This document shows positions 1 through 5,639 of a DNA stretch of 6,777 nt, piece by piece. How positions within the stretch are numbered: position 1 is the first letter of the stretch; each line of letters opens with the position of its first letter. The position numbers and the translations under genes were made by a program. Where the stretch lies: assembly GCA_947631585.1 (NCBI GenBank), contig CANRLY010000103.1, forward strand, positions 1 through 6,777, read 5' to 3'. The DNA is from an uncultured Clostridia bacterium (GTDB taxonomy: Bacteria; Bacillota; Clostridia; Oscillospirales; Ruminococcaceae). Below the pieces are notes generated by a model, which saw only the letters and a program-made list of their open reading frames with translations, was not told the origin of the DNA and did no database searches.

Positions 1-708
1 GAAAGCTCCGCCGGTCCAGCCGAGAGCCATTGCCTTGCTGCCATCAGTAGTGTTGGTCCATTCGTCACCAGCAACAGCAACAAGGTCCATCTTTATAGCG
101 ATAACATCGGTAAACTTATCTTCCTGACCGGCAAACAGTTTGTTCATATCAATACGGAGTTTTACATACTGTACTTTATTAGTGCCGTCGTCGTTCTTAG
201 CATAATATTTCTGATGTATCTTGAGCATGGGGACACCTGAAACTTCTTCAACGCTCAGTTCAAGAATAGCTTCGTCACCGGTGTATCCCTCATCTCCGGG
301 AACAAGATCCTTAACAGGCTCATTGAACATTTCAAATGCAGAAATGTCGCTGTCGGCAGTGAATTTAAAGCTGGTGTCTTTTGCATAGACGTAAGAAGTC
401 TCGTCGCTCAGGATATTAGGAAGCTCAGAGATCTCAACGTGCTTGACCTCCTCTTCGCCGCCCTCAGAGCTGCTGTCCTCGGTGGAGCTGCCGTCCTCAG
501 AACTGCTGTCCTCAGTGGAGCTGCTGTCCTCAGTAGAACTGCTGTCCTCAGTGGAGCTGCTATCCTCGGTAGAGCTGCTGCTATCGTCAGCAGGAGCAGA
601 GGTCTCAGAAGAACTTCCGCTGTCAGAAGTTGAATCGTCTTTACCGCAGGCTGCAAATACCGAGCAAGTCAGGGTAAGGGCTAATGCCATTGCTAAAAGT
701 TTTTTCAT
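1..708 (-). CDS. Lipoprotein with SSSTED tandem-repeat linker, 3' end outside window
   Basis: The frame opens with ATG at 708, 7 nt after a GGAGG box (720-716), and runs 236 codons without a stop to the left edge. Residues 1-20 are a lipoprotein signal peptide (MKKLLAMALA start, FAA before Cys21), so the mature protein should be lipid-anchored on the outer face of the membrane. Phe at -3 of the lipobox is slightly off consensus. Residues about 22-88 form a low-complexity acidic linker with hexapeptide SSSTED repeats. Residues about 89-236 look like the start of a folded extracellular domain (ending DGSKAMALGWTGGAF at the edge), rich in Asp, Lys and aromatic residues. I do not recognise the domain; a carbohydrate- or ligand-binding surface role is a guess from the architecture. 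The gene has its own promoter, 176 bp after ddl, and is probably a separate transcription unit. Confidence 0.85.
   Translation of the reverse strand, partial: MKKLLAMALALTLTCSVFAACGKDDSTSDSGSSSETSAPADDSSSSTEDSSSTEDSSSTEDSSSTEDSSSEDGSSTEDSSSEGGEEEVKHVEISELPNILSDETSYVYAKDTSFKFTADSDISAFEMFNEPVKDLVPGDEGYTGDEAILELSVEEVSGVPMLKIHQKYYAKNDDGTNKVQYVKLRIDMNKLFAGQEDKFTDVIAIKMDLVAVAGDEWTNTTDGSKAMALGWTGGAF
463..585 (-). repeat. Tandem 18-bp coding repeat (SSSTED linker)
   Basis: Read on the minus strand, the codons give SSST-ED units in tandem (residues about 42-82 of the lipoprotein). Several 18-bp copies are nearly identical, and some copies are 15 bp because the Thr codon is missing (SSSED), plus one Ser-to-Gly change. 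Differences between copies are mostly synonymous (AGC/AGT, TCC/TCT, ACC/ACT, GAC/GAT). This indicates an older repeat kept for its protein sequence. Its role is most likely a flexible, negatively charged spacer between the membrane anchor and the outer domain. Confidence 0.85.
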
Positions 709-715
709 AATTTTT

Positions 716-720
716 CCTCC
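716..720 (-). promoter_or_regulatory. Ribosome binding site of the lipoprotein gene
   Basis: GGAGG on the minus strand sits 7 nt before ATG at 708. It fixes the start and matches the signal peptide beginning at once with MKKLL. Confidence 0.85.
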
Positions 721-760
721 AAATCTTTGAATTTGAAAAATCAAAGTTACTTACAGTTTG

Positions 761-789
761 ATTATATCAAAATTCAGCGATTTATACAA
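761..789 (-). promoter_or_regulatory. Predicted extended -10 promoter of the lipoprotein gene
   Basis: On the minus strand there is a perfect -10 TATAAT (766-761) preceded by TGA (extended -10, TGn). A weak -35, TTGTAT (789-784), lies 17 bp upstream. Transcription would begin near 754, giving a leader of about 46 nt before the ATG at 708. Confidence 0.75.
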
Positions 790-884
790 TTAGCTTATTG
801 CACAATTCTGATTTTGATTTTTGTACAGAAACTACAAAAAACGATTACATATATTATCTATTTTTAACTACCGGAAGCTGATTT

Positions 885-2075
885 TCAGGCTTTTGTGCCT
901 TTTGCGCCTTTAGTTCCGCCGAAGTGCATACCTGAAAGCACGTTGGTATCGAACGAGTAAGTGATATTTTCCTGTTCTCTTTCCCTTTTGAGCGCAAGCT
1001 CTATCATTCTGTCAAGGAGCTTTCCGTAGCTGACTCCCAGCGGTTCCCAGAGGTAGAAAGAAAGGCTGCCGGGGATAGTGTTTATTTCGTTGAACCAAAT
1101 GCTGCCGTTGTCCTTGTCGATCATGAAATCTATTCTTGAAACGCCGTTGCAGCCCAGCGCCTTGAAAGCCTTTACAGCAAGTTCCCGTATCTGAGTACGC
1201 TGCTCATCGGTGATGTTTGCCGGTATAAGTCTTTTGGTGGAAGCCATGCCCTTGCTGCCGGAATCTTTCGCTCCGCCGATGTATTTATCCTCGTAGCTGA
1301 GTATCTCGTCTGAGTTCACAGGCTCTTCACATTCGGAAGCCTCCGCCTCCTCGCAGTCCCCCAGCACAGAGCAGTTTATTTCTTTCAGGTTTTCGATACA
1401 GCGTTCCACCAGAACTTTCTGGGCATAGTCAAAAGCCGTCGTCAGTGCGTCATAAAGGCTCTCTCTGTCCTTTGCCTTTGTTATTCCCACCGAAGAACCC
1501 AGGTTCACCGGCTTAACTATCACCGGGTAGCCGAACTGCTTTTCTATATCGTCCATCACCTTTTCAGGCTCTCCGAAATCCCCCGACAGATAGCAGCGGC
1601 AGTCCAGCACAGGGATACCCTGGTCTTTCAGAACTGTTTTCATCACATACTTATCCATTCCCACTGCCGAAGCCAGCACATCGCAGCCCACAAAAGTCAG
1701 TCCCAGGGTTTTCAGGTAGCCCTGCAATGCGCCGTCCTCAACGTTAGTTCCATGCACTATGGGAAAAGCCATATCTAACGTTCCCAGGGAATTTTTCCCC
1801 AGCGCCTTGAACGGATAGCGGAACATTTCCACCTGTTCGCCGGTGTTCACAAGAATTATTCTGGTGCTTTCTTTGAGCAGTTCGCCGATATTCTCATAGG
1901 CTTCTATCTGACCTATCTTTTCGCCGGTGTAGAATTTGCCGTCCTTGGTGATGTAGACAGGCACGACTTCGTACTTATCCTTATCCAGCGAATAGATCGC
2001 CTGTATGGCTGATATCACCGAGATCTCGTGTTCAACGCTCTTTCCTCCGAAAATTACTCCTAATCTTATTTTCAT
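885..2075 (-). CDS. ddl: D-alanine--D-alanine ligase
   Basis: This cytoplasmic ATP-grasp enzyme joins two D-alanines into the D-Ala-D-Ala dipeptide used in peptidoglycan precursors. It has 396 residues, somewhat longer than E. coli DdlB. Visible family landmarks are GGKSVEHEIS (10-19, with Glu15), HGTNVEDG (108-115, usually HGxxGEDG), ASAVGMDK (135-142), the ATP-binding KPVNLGSSVG (188-197), SRIDFM (313-318) and the metal-binding FNEINTIPGS (328-337, Glu330 and Asn332). The omega-loop reads EDKY (262-265). Lys264 and Tyr265 match the pair found in D-Ala-D-Ala ligases, not the His of VanA-type D-Ala-D-Lac ligases, so ordinary vancomycin-sensitive dipeptide is expected. An acidic insert (about 240-252) precedes the loop, and the tail is GTKGAKGTKA. 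An AAAGGA box lies 9 nt before ATG at 2075. The gene is last in an operon, 19 nt after the Mur ligase. No convincing terminator follows it. Confidence 0.95.
   Translation of the reverse strand: MKIRLGVIFGGKSVEHEISVISAIQAIYSLDKDKYEVVPVYITKDGKFYTGEKIGQIEAYENIGELLKESTRIILVNTGEQVEMFRYPFKALGKNSLGTLDMAFPIVHGTNVEDGALQGYLKTLGLTFVGCDVLASAVGMDKYVMKTVLKDQGIPVLDCRCYLSGDFGEPEKVMDDIEKQFGYPVIVKPVNLGSSVGITKAKDRESLYDALTTAFDYAQKVLVERCIENLKEINCSVLGDCEEAEASECEEPVNSDEILSYEDKYIGGAKDSGSKGMASTKRLIPANITDEQRTQIRELAVKAFKALGCNGVSRIDFMIDKDNGSIWFNEINTIPGSLSFYLWEPLGVSYGKLLDRMIELALKREREQENITYSFDTNVLSGMHFGGTKGAKGTKA
891..917 (-). repeat. Three 9-bp repeats encoding the GTK-GAK-GTK tail of Ddl
   Basis: On the minus strand, the last codons of ddl before Ala-stop form three 9-bp units of type GGN-RCN-AAA at 917-909, 908-900 and 899-891, encoding GTK, GAK and GTK. 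The tail lies beyond the conserved ATP-grasp fold. It is basic and probably flexible, and no function is evident. Confidence 0.6.
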
Positions 2076-2094
2076 AATGTCATTTCCTTTCGGT

Positions 2095-3648
2095 TCAATA
2101 ATTATCCGGCAGGTCGTTTTCCAGCAGGACTATTTTCTTTTTATCGCTCTTTAGTGAATAGGTATGTGAAATAGCGTCGTTCAGGTCGTGGGCAACATAG
2201 CATTTTCCCATATCGAAGCCCGCCTCGGACACTCCCTGATAGATAGGCTGAGTCTGTTTTTCGCCAACCAGTATTATATAGTCGCAGACCTGAGCCGCTT
2301 CCCTTCCGAACTCATAGTTGCACTGCTGCTGCATTTGTCCCAGCTCCACCATGCCCGGCGTGACAAGTATCTTCATGCCGTCAAACATAGATATCGTCTC
2401 CAGAGCCGCCCTTGCGCCGCTTGGGTTGGAATTATAAGCGTCGTCAACCATTATTATTCCGCTGCGGTTTATCAGCTGCAGCCTGTGAGGAACACATTCC
2501 AGCCGTCTCACCTGTGGTCTGAGCTTTTCCAGCGGTATTCCCAGTTTATGCGAGACTGCTATCGCCCCCACTATATTTATAACGTTATGGCTGCCTATCA
2601 GCTTTGTAACAAATCCGCAGCTTTCCCCCTCCGGCGTGGTAACAGTGAACTCGCTGCCCTTTTCGGAGATACGCAGGTCGGTGGCACGGTAACCGCAGCC
2701 CTCCCCCAGTCCGTAGGTAAATGCGCCGGTCATCTTCGGGTGCTTATGTCCGACCGCCGCCGGGCTGTCGCCGTTCACAAAAAGCATTCCGCCGTCCGGC
2801 AGGCTGTCGGCAAGCTCGAATTTGGTGTTTGCGATATTTTCAAGGGTCTTGAAAGTCTCCAGGTGCTGTTCACCTACAGAAGTTATCACCCCGTGTTTCG
2901 GGTGGACTATATCGCAGATCTCCTTGATGTCCCCAACGTTCCTTGCGCCCATTTCGCAGATAAAAACGTCATGGGAAGCTTTCAGGCTGCCTCTTATGGT
3001 CTTGACAATTCCCAGCGGAGTATTGTAGCTTTCGGGAGTCATCAGCACGTTAAACTTCGCCCTGAGCAGCGTATTAAGGTAGAACTTCACACTTGTTTTT
3101 CCAAAGCTTCCGGTCACGCCGATAACTGTAAGTTCCGGGCATTCTCTGAGTATCCTTTTTGCATCGTTGATGTAATGCCTGTTTATGGAAAGCTCTATCG
3201 GCTTGTTTATGTAGTTGCACAAAAGAAGCAGCGCCGGCGTCAGACCTGAAACAAGCCCTGCGATGAGGACAGCCGCATTTTCCCCTGCAAGCGCCATTGC
3301 CGCAGCCGCCAGAATATAAACTGCTCCGCAGGTAGTCAGCAGACGTTTTACTCTTGGCGTATAGACCAGCGGTTTCTTGGCTTTTCGGGGTCTTAGCGCA
3401 ATTGCGCAAATGACTGCCGCCGCACAGGTCACAGCGGTTTTTACCGCAAGCTTCACCGGAAGCGCAAAGCACACCGCCGCCGCAGCTATCACCACTGCGC
3501 ACGGGACAAGCTGCGCAGCATTTTTCCCATACCATTTCAGCTGCTCTTTGGGTTTGTAGGAATTGAGCTGGAACATATGGAGAAAGTTCAGCGTTCCCAT
3601 TATATAGCAAAACAAAGCCGCCAGGATAAGAATTACAGAAAATAGCAT
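2095..3648 (-). CDS. Membrane-anchored MurF-like Mur ligase
   Basis: This is an ATP-dependent amide ligase of the Mur family, closest in motifs to MurF, which adds D-Ala-D-Ala to UDP-MurNAc-tripeptide. From ATG at 3648 it has 517 residues; numbers below use that start. Residues 1-148 hold about five hydrophobic segments (about 2-22, 48-66, 68-85, 105-122, 126-146). Basic loops lie between them, placing the catalytic part in the cytoplasm. The central domain has the P-loop GVTGSFGKTS (177-186), CEMGAR (231-236), VGEQHLETF (258-266), and a Lys in NTKFEL (Lys276) where Mur ligases carry a carbamylated lysine. Then come GSHNVIN (352-358), HRLQ (388-391) and the MurF-like DDAYNSNPSG (402-411). The protein ends in ENDLPDNY instead of the usual MurF GSR-type end. 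The normal MurF uridine-binding N-domain is absent. ATG at 3648 is preferred over GTG at 3654, which overlaps the GGAG box. It lies between the hydrolase and ddl in one operon. True MurF or a specialised paralogue cannot be decided here. Confidence 0.85.
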   Translation of the reverse strand: MLFSVILILAALFCYIMGTLNFLHMFQLNSYKPKEQLKWYGKNAAQLVPCAVVIAAAAVCFALPVKLAVKTAVTCAAAVICAIALRPRKAKKPLVYTPRVKRLLTTCGAVYILAAAAMALAGENAAVLIAGLVSGLTPALLLLCNYINKPIELSINRHYINDAKRILRECPELTVIGVTGSFGKTSVKFYLNTLLRAKFNVLMTPESYNTPLGIVKTIRGSLKASHDVFICEMGARNVGDIKEICDIVHPKHGVITSVGEQHLETFKTLENIANTKFELADSLPDGGMLFVNGDSPAAVGHKHPKMTGAFTYGLGEGCGYRATDLRISEKGSEFTVTTPEGESCGFVTKLIGSHNVINIVGAIAVSHKLGIPLEKLRPQVRRLECVPHRLQLINRSGIIMVDDAYNSNPSGARAALETISMFDGMKILVTPGMVELGQMQQQCNYEFGREAAQVCDYIILVGEKQTQPIYQGVSEAGFDMGKCYVAHDLNDAISHTYSLKSDKKKIVLLENDLPDNY

Positions 3649-3653
3649 TTGCA

Positions 3654-3657
3654 CTCC
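3654..3657 (-). promoter_or_regulatory. Ribosome binding site that sets the Mur ligase start
   Basis: Minus-strand GGAG (3657-3654) lies 5 nt before ATG at 3648. The longer frame would start at GTG 3654-3652, which shares a base with this box and leaves no room for it to work. The ATG is therefore the better start. Confidence 0.7.
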
Positions 3658-3660
3658 GCC

Positions 3661-4443
3661 TTAACCGTTGATGTTCAGGAAAGACCTGATAATTTTGTCA
3701 AAAACATACCGCTGTTCCAAAAAGCTGTAATGTCCGGCGTTTTTGATGACCGCAAGCCCCGAACCGGGAATGAGCTTCTCCATCGTCTGACCGTCGGAAA
3801 GAGGGGTAGCGTCGTCCTTATCCCCCCACACCAGCAAAGTTTCCGTCTTGATAAGCGGCAGACTTTGGGTCAGGTCCTCGTTCACCGTTTTGATAAGTGA
3901 AAGTTTCATCACTTCGGAAGCGCTGTTATAGTCCGCCGAACCGAACTTTTTCCGCCAGTTTCCCAGAGCGTCAGGGAAAAGTTTTTTCACAGGGGGGAAG
4001 TTCAGAAACCCCTTGCCCATCTTAAAAACACGCTGTCTCAGTTTCTGCCGGAAAGTTTTTTTCGGTTTTATGCCTGCGGAATCCACCAGTATGACCTTTT
4101 GCGCCTGAAACGGTATCTCACGCTGGGTGAGCATTTTGATTATCACTCTGCCGCCGAAAGAATGTCCCAGCAGTATGACCTTTTCAAAGCCGAAGCCCTC
4201 TATGAACTTTATGACAAAGTCGGTATACTGTCCCACGTCCCAGGCTTCCGGCGGTTCCTGGGACTCGCCGAACCCGGGCATATCCAGCGCAGCCACCGAA
4301 AACTTTTCCGCCATCGTAGCCATAACGCCTTGAAAAAGCTTATAATTTGAACCCCAGCCGTGCAGCAGCACCGCAAGCACATCGCTGTTTTCGTTTTTGA
4401 AAAAGTCGTAATTTATATTTATATTGTCAATAGTTGTCTGCAT
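3661..4443 (-). CDS. Alpha/beta hydrolase
   Basis: This is a soluble serine hydrolase of the alpha/beta-fold superfamily, 260 residues from ATG at 4443 and without a signal peptide, so cytoplasmic. The order of motifs is complete: oxyanion-hole HGWGS (28-32), DMPGFGES (54-61), nucleophile elbow GHSFGG with Ser95, acid residue in WGDKDDATP (Asp210), and the catalytic His in NAGHYS (His238). A basic cap region sits between (about 125-185, rich in Lys, Arg and Phe). Such proteins cleave esters, thioesters, amides or C-C bonds, and the substrate cannot be read from the sequence. It is the first gene of the operon with the Mur ligase (12 nt gap) and ddl, which suggests a link to cell-wall or envelope metabolism. 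A longer frame to GTG 4482 exists, but it would begin only about 6 nt after the predicted transcription start. Confidence 0.88.
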   Translation of the reverse strand: MQTTIDNININYDFFKNENSDVLAVLLHGWGSNYKLFQGVMATMAEKFSVAALDMPGFGESQEPPEAWDVGQYTDFVIKFIEGFGFEKVILLGHSFGGRVIIKMLTQREIPFQAQKVILVDSAGIKPKKTFRQKLRQRVFKMGKGFLNFPPVKKLFPDALGNWRKKFGSADYNSASEVMKLSLIKTVNEDLTQSLPLIKTETLLVWGDKDDATPLSDGQTMEKLIPGSGLAVIKNAGHYSFLEQRYVFDKIIRSFLNING

Positions 4444-4449
4444 AGGAAT

Positions 4450-4453
4450 CTCC
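4450..4453 (-). promoter_or_regulatory. Ribosome binding site that sets the hydrolase start
   Basis: Minus-strand TTGGAG, with GGAG at 4453-4450, is 6 nt before ATG at 4443. This spacing and the leader length from the promoter both favour 4443 over the upstream in-frame GTG at 4482. Confidence 0.75.
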
Positions 4454-4494
4454 AAGAAATAATTTTGAGCTGTTATCCACACTCATACAAAATC

Positions 4495-4524
4495 ATTATA
4501 TCACACCTGACGAGATTTTGCCAC
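4495..4524 (-). promoter_or_regulatory. Predicted extended -10 promoter of the hydrolase-Mur ligase-ddl operon
   Basis: On the minus strand, a perfect TATAAT (4500-4495) is preceded by TGA (extended -10). A -35-like GTGGCA (4524-4519, 4 of 6 consensus bases) lies 18 bp upstream. The expected transcription start is near 4488, with a leader of about 45 nt to ATG 4443. No other promoter of this quality was seen before murF-like or ddl, which fits one three-gene transcript. Confidence 0.75.
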
Positions 4525-4555
4525 TGTTTTTTTAAAATTTCTGAATTTTTTACGC

Positions 4556-4586
4556 AAAAAAAGAGCGACCCATCAAGGATCGCCCT
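4556..4586 (-). terminator. Intrinsic terminator of the anchored surface-protein gene
   Basis: On the minus strand, a 10-bp stem (5' arm AGGGCGATCC at 4586-4577, 3' arm GGGTCGCTCT at 4571-4562) with two G-T wobbles closes a 5-nt loop. It runs straight into a T tract (4562-4556). It begins 20 nt after the TAA stop at 4606 and cleanly separates this gene from the operon downstream. Confidence 0.92.
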
Positions 4587-4605
4587 GTTTTAACGTTGTA
4601 TTAAA

Positions 4606-5445
4606 TTACTTTCTCTTCTTGGAAGCAACTACGGTTGCGCCGGAGAGAGCGATACCAACAAGAGCTATACCAGCAAGACCGGTACCATTGTTGTTATCAG
4701 CAGGAGCTTCGGGCTGAGGATCAGCAGGAGCTTCGGGCTCAGGATCTGCGGGAGCTTCAGGCTCGGGCTCAGGCTCAGGATCTGCAGAAGCGTTAGGATC
4801 AGGCTCTTCGCCGTCCAGAACAAGACCTTCATAAACTTCGCCTACAGTTCCTTTTTCTGCCCACTTAGCAACTTCGTTGCCGCTGGCATCGAGGAACGAA
4901 ATATAGTTGATCTGATAAGCTCCGCCGCCGTATACTTCAAAACCTACGGAGTATCCGTAAGAACCATCTTCCATCTGAGCGAGCTGCAAAGGAACTTTGA
5001 TATCGATAGTCTCACCCTTCTTGAGCAGCCAAGGAGTATTTTTGTTGGGGTCAGACTGTGTGCTTTCATCAACTTTTGTGGGGTCTGCGTTAGCGTAACC
5101 GGAAGTCCAAGCTGCGCCGGCAGCATACCACTGGAAGTTAGCCCAGCCGCCTTTGCCTGTAGGTTCGCCGGTTTCCTTATCGGTGAACGGGTTATCATCG
5201 AGGCAGGTAAGGTTGATGTCAACAGAAGCAACGCTTGCAGCAACATCATCGGGAACATCATAGTTAGCAACTATAGGCTTGGAGCTGCCGACTGAATTAT
5301 CGCCTACTGCGCCATAGCTGGTAGAAGCAAGGTCAAATCCTACATTATCAGGACCGCTGAGTACACGGTAAGCCGAAGCAGATACTGCCATAGAAGCTGC
5401 TACTGCTGTTGCAGAAAGAACCGCAAGAATTTTCTTGAGTTTCAT
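4606..5445 (-). CDS. Secreted protein with PEPEAPAD stalk and C-terminal wall/membrane anchor
   Basis: The protein has 279 residues from ATG at 5445. A signal peptide (1-25) has a basic start MKLKK, a hydrophobic core and an ASA cleavage site before Tyr26. Residues 26-210 form an extracellular domain, rich in Trp, Tyr, Gly and Asp (for example GGWANFQWYAAG at 99-110 and GGGAYQINYISF at 173-184). I cannot assign it to a family; a beta-sandwich, carbohydrate-binding type of module is only a guess. Residues about 211-250 are a Pro/Glu/Ala/Asp stalk with PEPEAPAD-type repeats. The end is NNGTG (252-256), a hydrophobic stretch (257-274) and KKRK. That is the layout of a sortase sorting signal of the NPxTG kind with Asn in place of Pro, or else of a plain membrane anchor. 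Strong promoter signals and a terminator suggest a well-expressed single-gene unit. Confidence 0.88.
   Translation of the reverse strand: MKLKKILAVLSATAVAASMAVSASAYRVLSGPDNVGFDLASTSYGAVGDNSVGSSKPIVANYDVPDDVAASVASVDINLTCLDDNPFTDKETGEPTGKGGWANFQWYAAGAAWTSGYANADPTKVDESTQSDPNKNTPWLLKKGETIDIKVPLQLAQMEDGSYGYSVGFEVYGGGAYQINYISFLDASGNEVAKWAEKGTVGEVYEGLVLDGEEPDPNASADPEPEPEPEAPADPEPEAPADPQPEAPADNNNGTGLAGIALVGIALSGATVVASKKRK
4696..4784 (-). repeat. 24-bp tandem coding repeats (PEPEAPAD stalk)
   Basis: Minus-strand codons give PEPEAPAD, PEPEAPAD and PQPEAPAD (residues about 227-250), preceded by extra PE pairs. Two of the 24-bp units (around 4697-4744) are almost identical. One Glu codon has become Gln in the last copy. 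The stalk would hold the outer domain away from the anchor. Confidence 0.8.
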
Positions 5446-5454
5446 AAATTTAAT

Positions 5455-5461
5455 CTCCTCC
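5455..5461 (-). promoter_or_regulatory. Ribosome binding site that sets the surface-protein start
   Basis: Minus-strand GGAGGAG (5461-5455) lies 9 nt before ATG at 5445. An in-frame ATG at 5463 overlaps this box and would add MEEIKF in front of a typical MKLKK signal-peptide start, so 5445 is chosen. Confidence 0.85.
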
Positions 5462-5499
5462 ATTATATTATTTTGAACTGTTAAACCAATTCTAACGTT

Positions 5500-5528
5500 A
5501 TTATATCACCTTTTTATCATAAATGCAA
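5500..5528 (-). promoter_or_regulatory. Predicted extended -10 promoter of the surface-protein gene
   Basis: On the minus strand, TATAAT (5505-5500) is preceded by TGA (extended -10), and TTGCAT (5528-5523) stands 17 bp upstream as a weak -35. The predicted start is near 5493, giving a leader of about 48 nt. Two bases beyond the -35 (5529-5530), a 27-bp tract of pure A and T begins, which could act as an UP element. Confidence 0.78.
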
Positions 5529-5530
5529 GC

Positions 5531-5557
5531 AAATTTAAAAATTTTTTTATTATTTTT
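5531..5557 (-). promoter_or_regulatory. Possible UP element (pure A/T tract)
   Basis: Twenty-seven consecutive A/T bases, in A- and T-runs, lie directly upstream of the -35 of the surface-protein promoter. Such tracts bind the RNA polymerase alpha C-terminal domain in other bacteria. The function here is inferred from position and composition only. Confidence 0.45.
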
Positions 5558-5596
5558 CGAGTTAAAACTTTACAATTTTGATCAGGTGATTTTGTG

Positions 5597-5633
5597 CAGT
5601 ATGTCCAGATAACGTTTTCATCTGGTTTCACTG
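5597..5633 (-). other. Interrupted stem-loop after rpoC
   Basis: On the minus strand, CAGT/ACTG and CCAGAT/ATCTGG pair around a 4-nt internal loop, with a 9-nt apical loop. It starts 6 nt after the rpoC stop at 5640. There is no T tract right after it, so it is not a standard intrinsic terminator. It could protect the rpoC 3' end or be a processing site. Confidence 0.4.
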
Positions 5634-5639
5634 TTATTA

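Noticed and set aside
463..585. CRISPR-like or non-coding repeat array
   Set aside because: The units are contiguous, codon-periodic and within an open frame, without spacers.
408..730. Open frames in other readings across the lipoprotein repeat
   Set aside because: The tandem repeat leaves several frames open at once, giving Leu/Arg/Ala- or Ser/Leu-rich products. Only the frame with signal peptide, Cys21 and GGAGG is convincing.
721..748. Small A/T-rich dyads in the lipoprotein leader (CTTTGA/TCAAAG and CAAAT/ATTTG), as a possible regulatory switch
   Set aside because: The stems are 5-6 bp and mostly A-T, in a very A/T-rich leader where such pairs arise by chance.
872..893. Bulged hairpin across the ddl stop codon as a terminator
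   Set aside because: It is a 7-bp stem with a 3-nt loop and a bulge, and no T tract follows. The later T-run near 840-835 has no stem before it.
885..2075. Vancomycin-resistance type ligase (D-Ala-D-Lac or D-Ala-D-Ser)
   Set aside because: The omega-loop has the Lys-Tyr pair of D-Ala-D-Ala ligases, and no vanH, vanX, vanT or vanRS genes are in the window.
2188..3249. 353-codon open frame on the plus strand, opposite the Mur ligase gene
   Set aside because: It lies wholly inside a gene with complete Mur ligase motifs, has no ribosome binding site of note, and its product is a low-quality Arg/His/Tyr-rich sequence without recognisable motifs.
5493..5500. TAACGTTA palindrome beside the surface-protein transcription start as an operator
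   Set aside because: The core AACGTT occurs many times in the window, including inside genes (for example near 1740, 1777, 2580 and 2934), so it is not specific.
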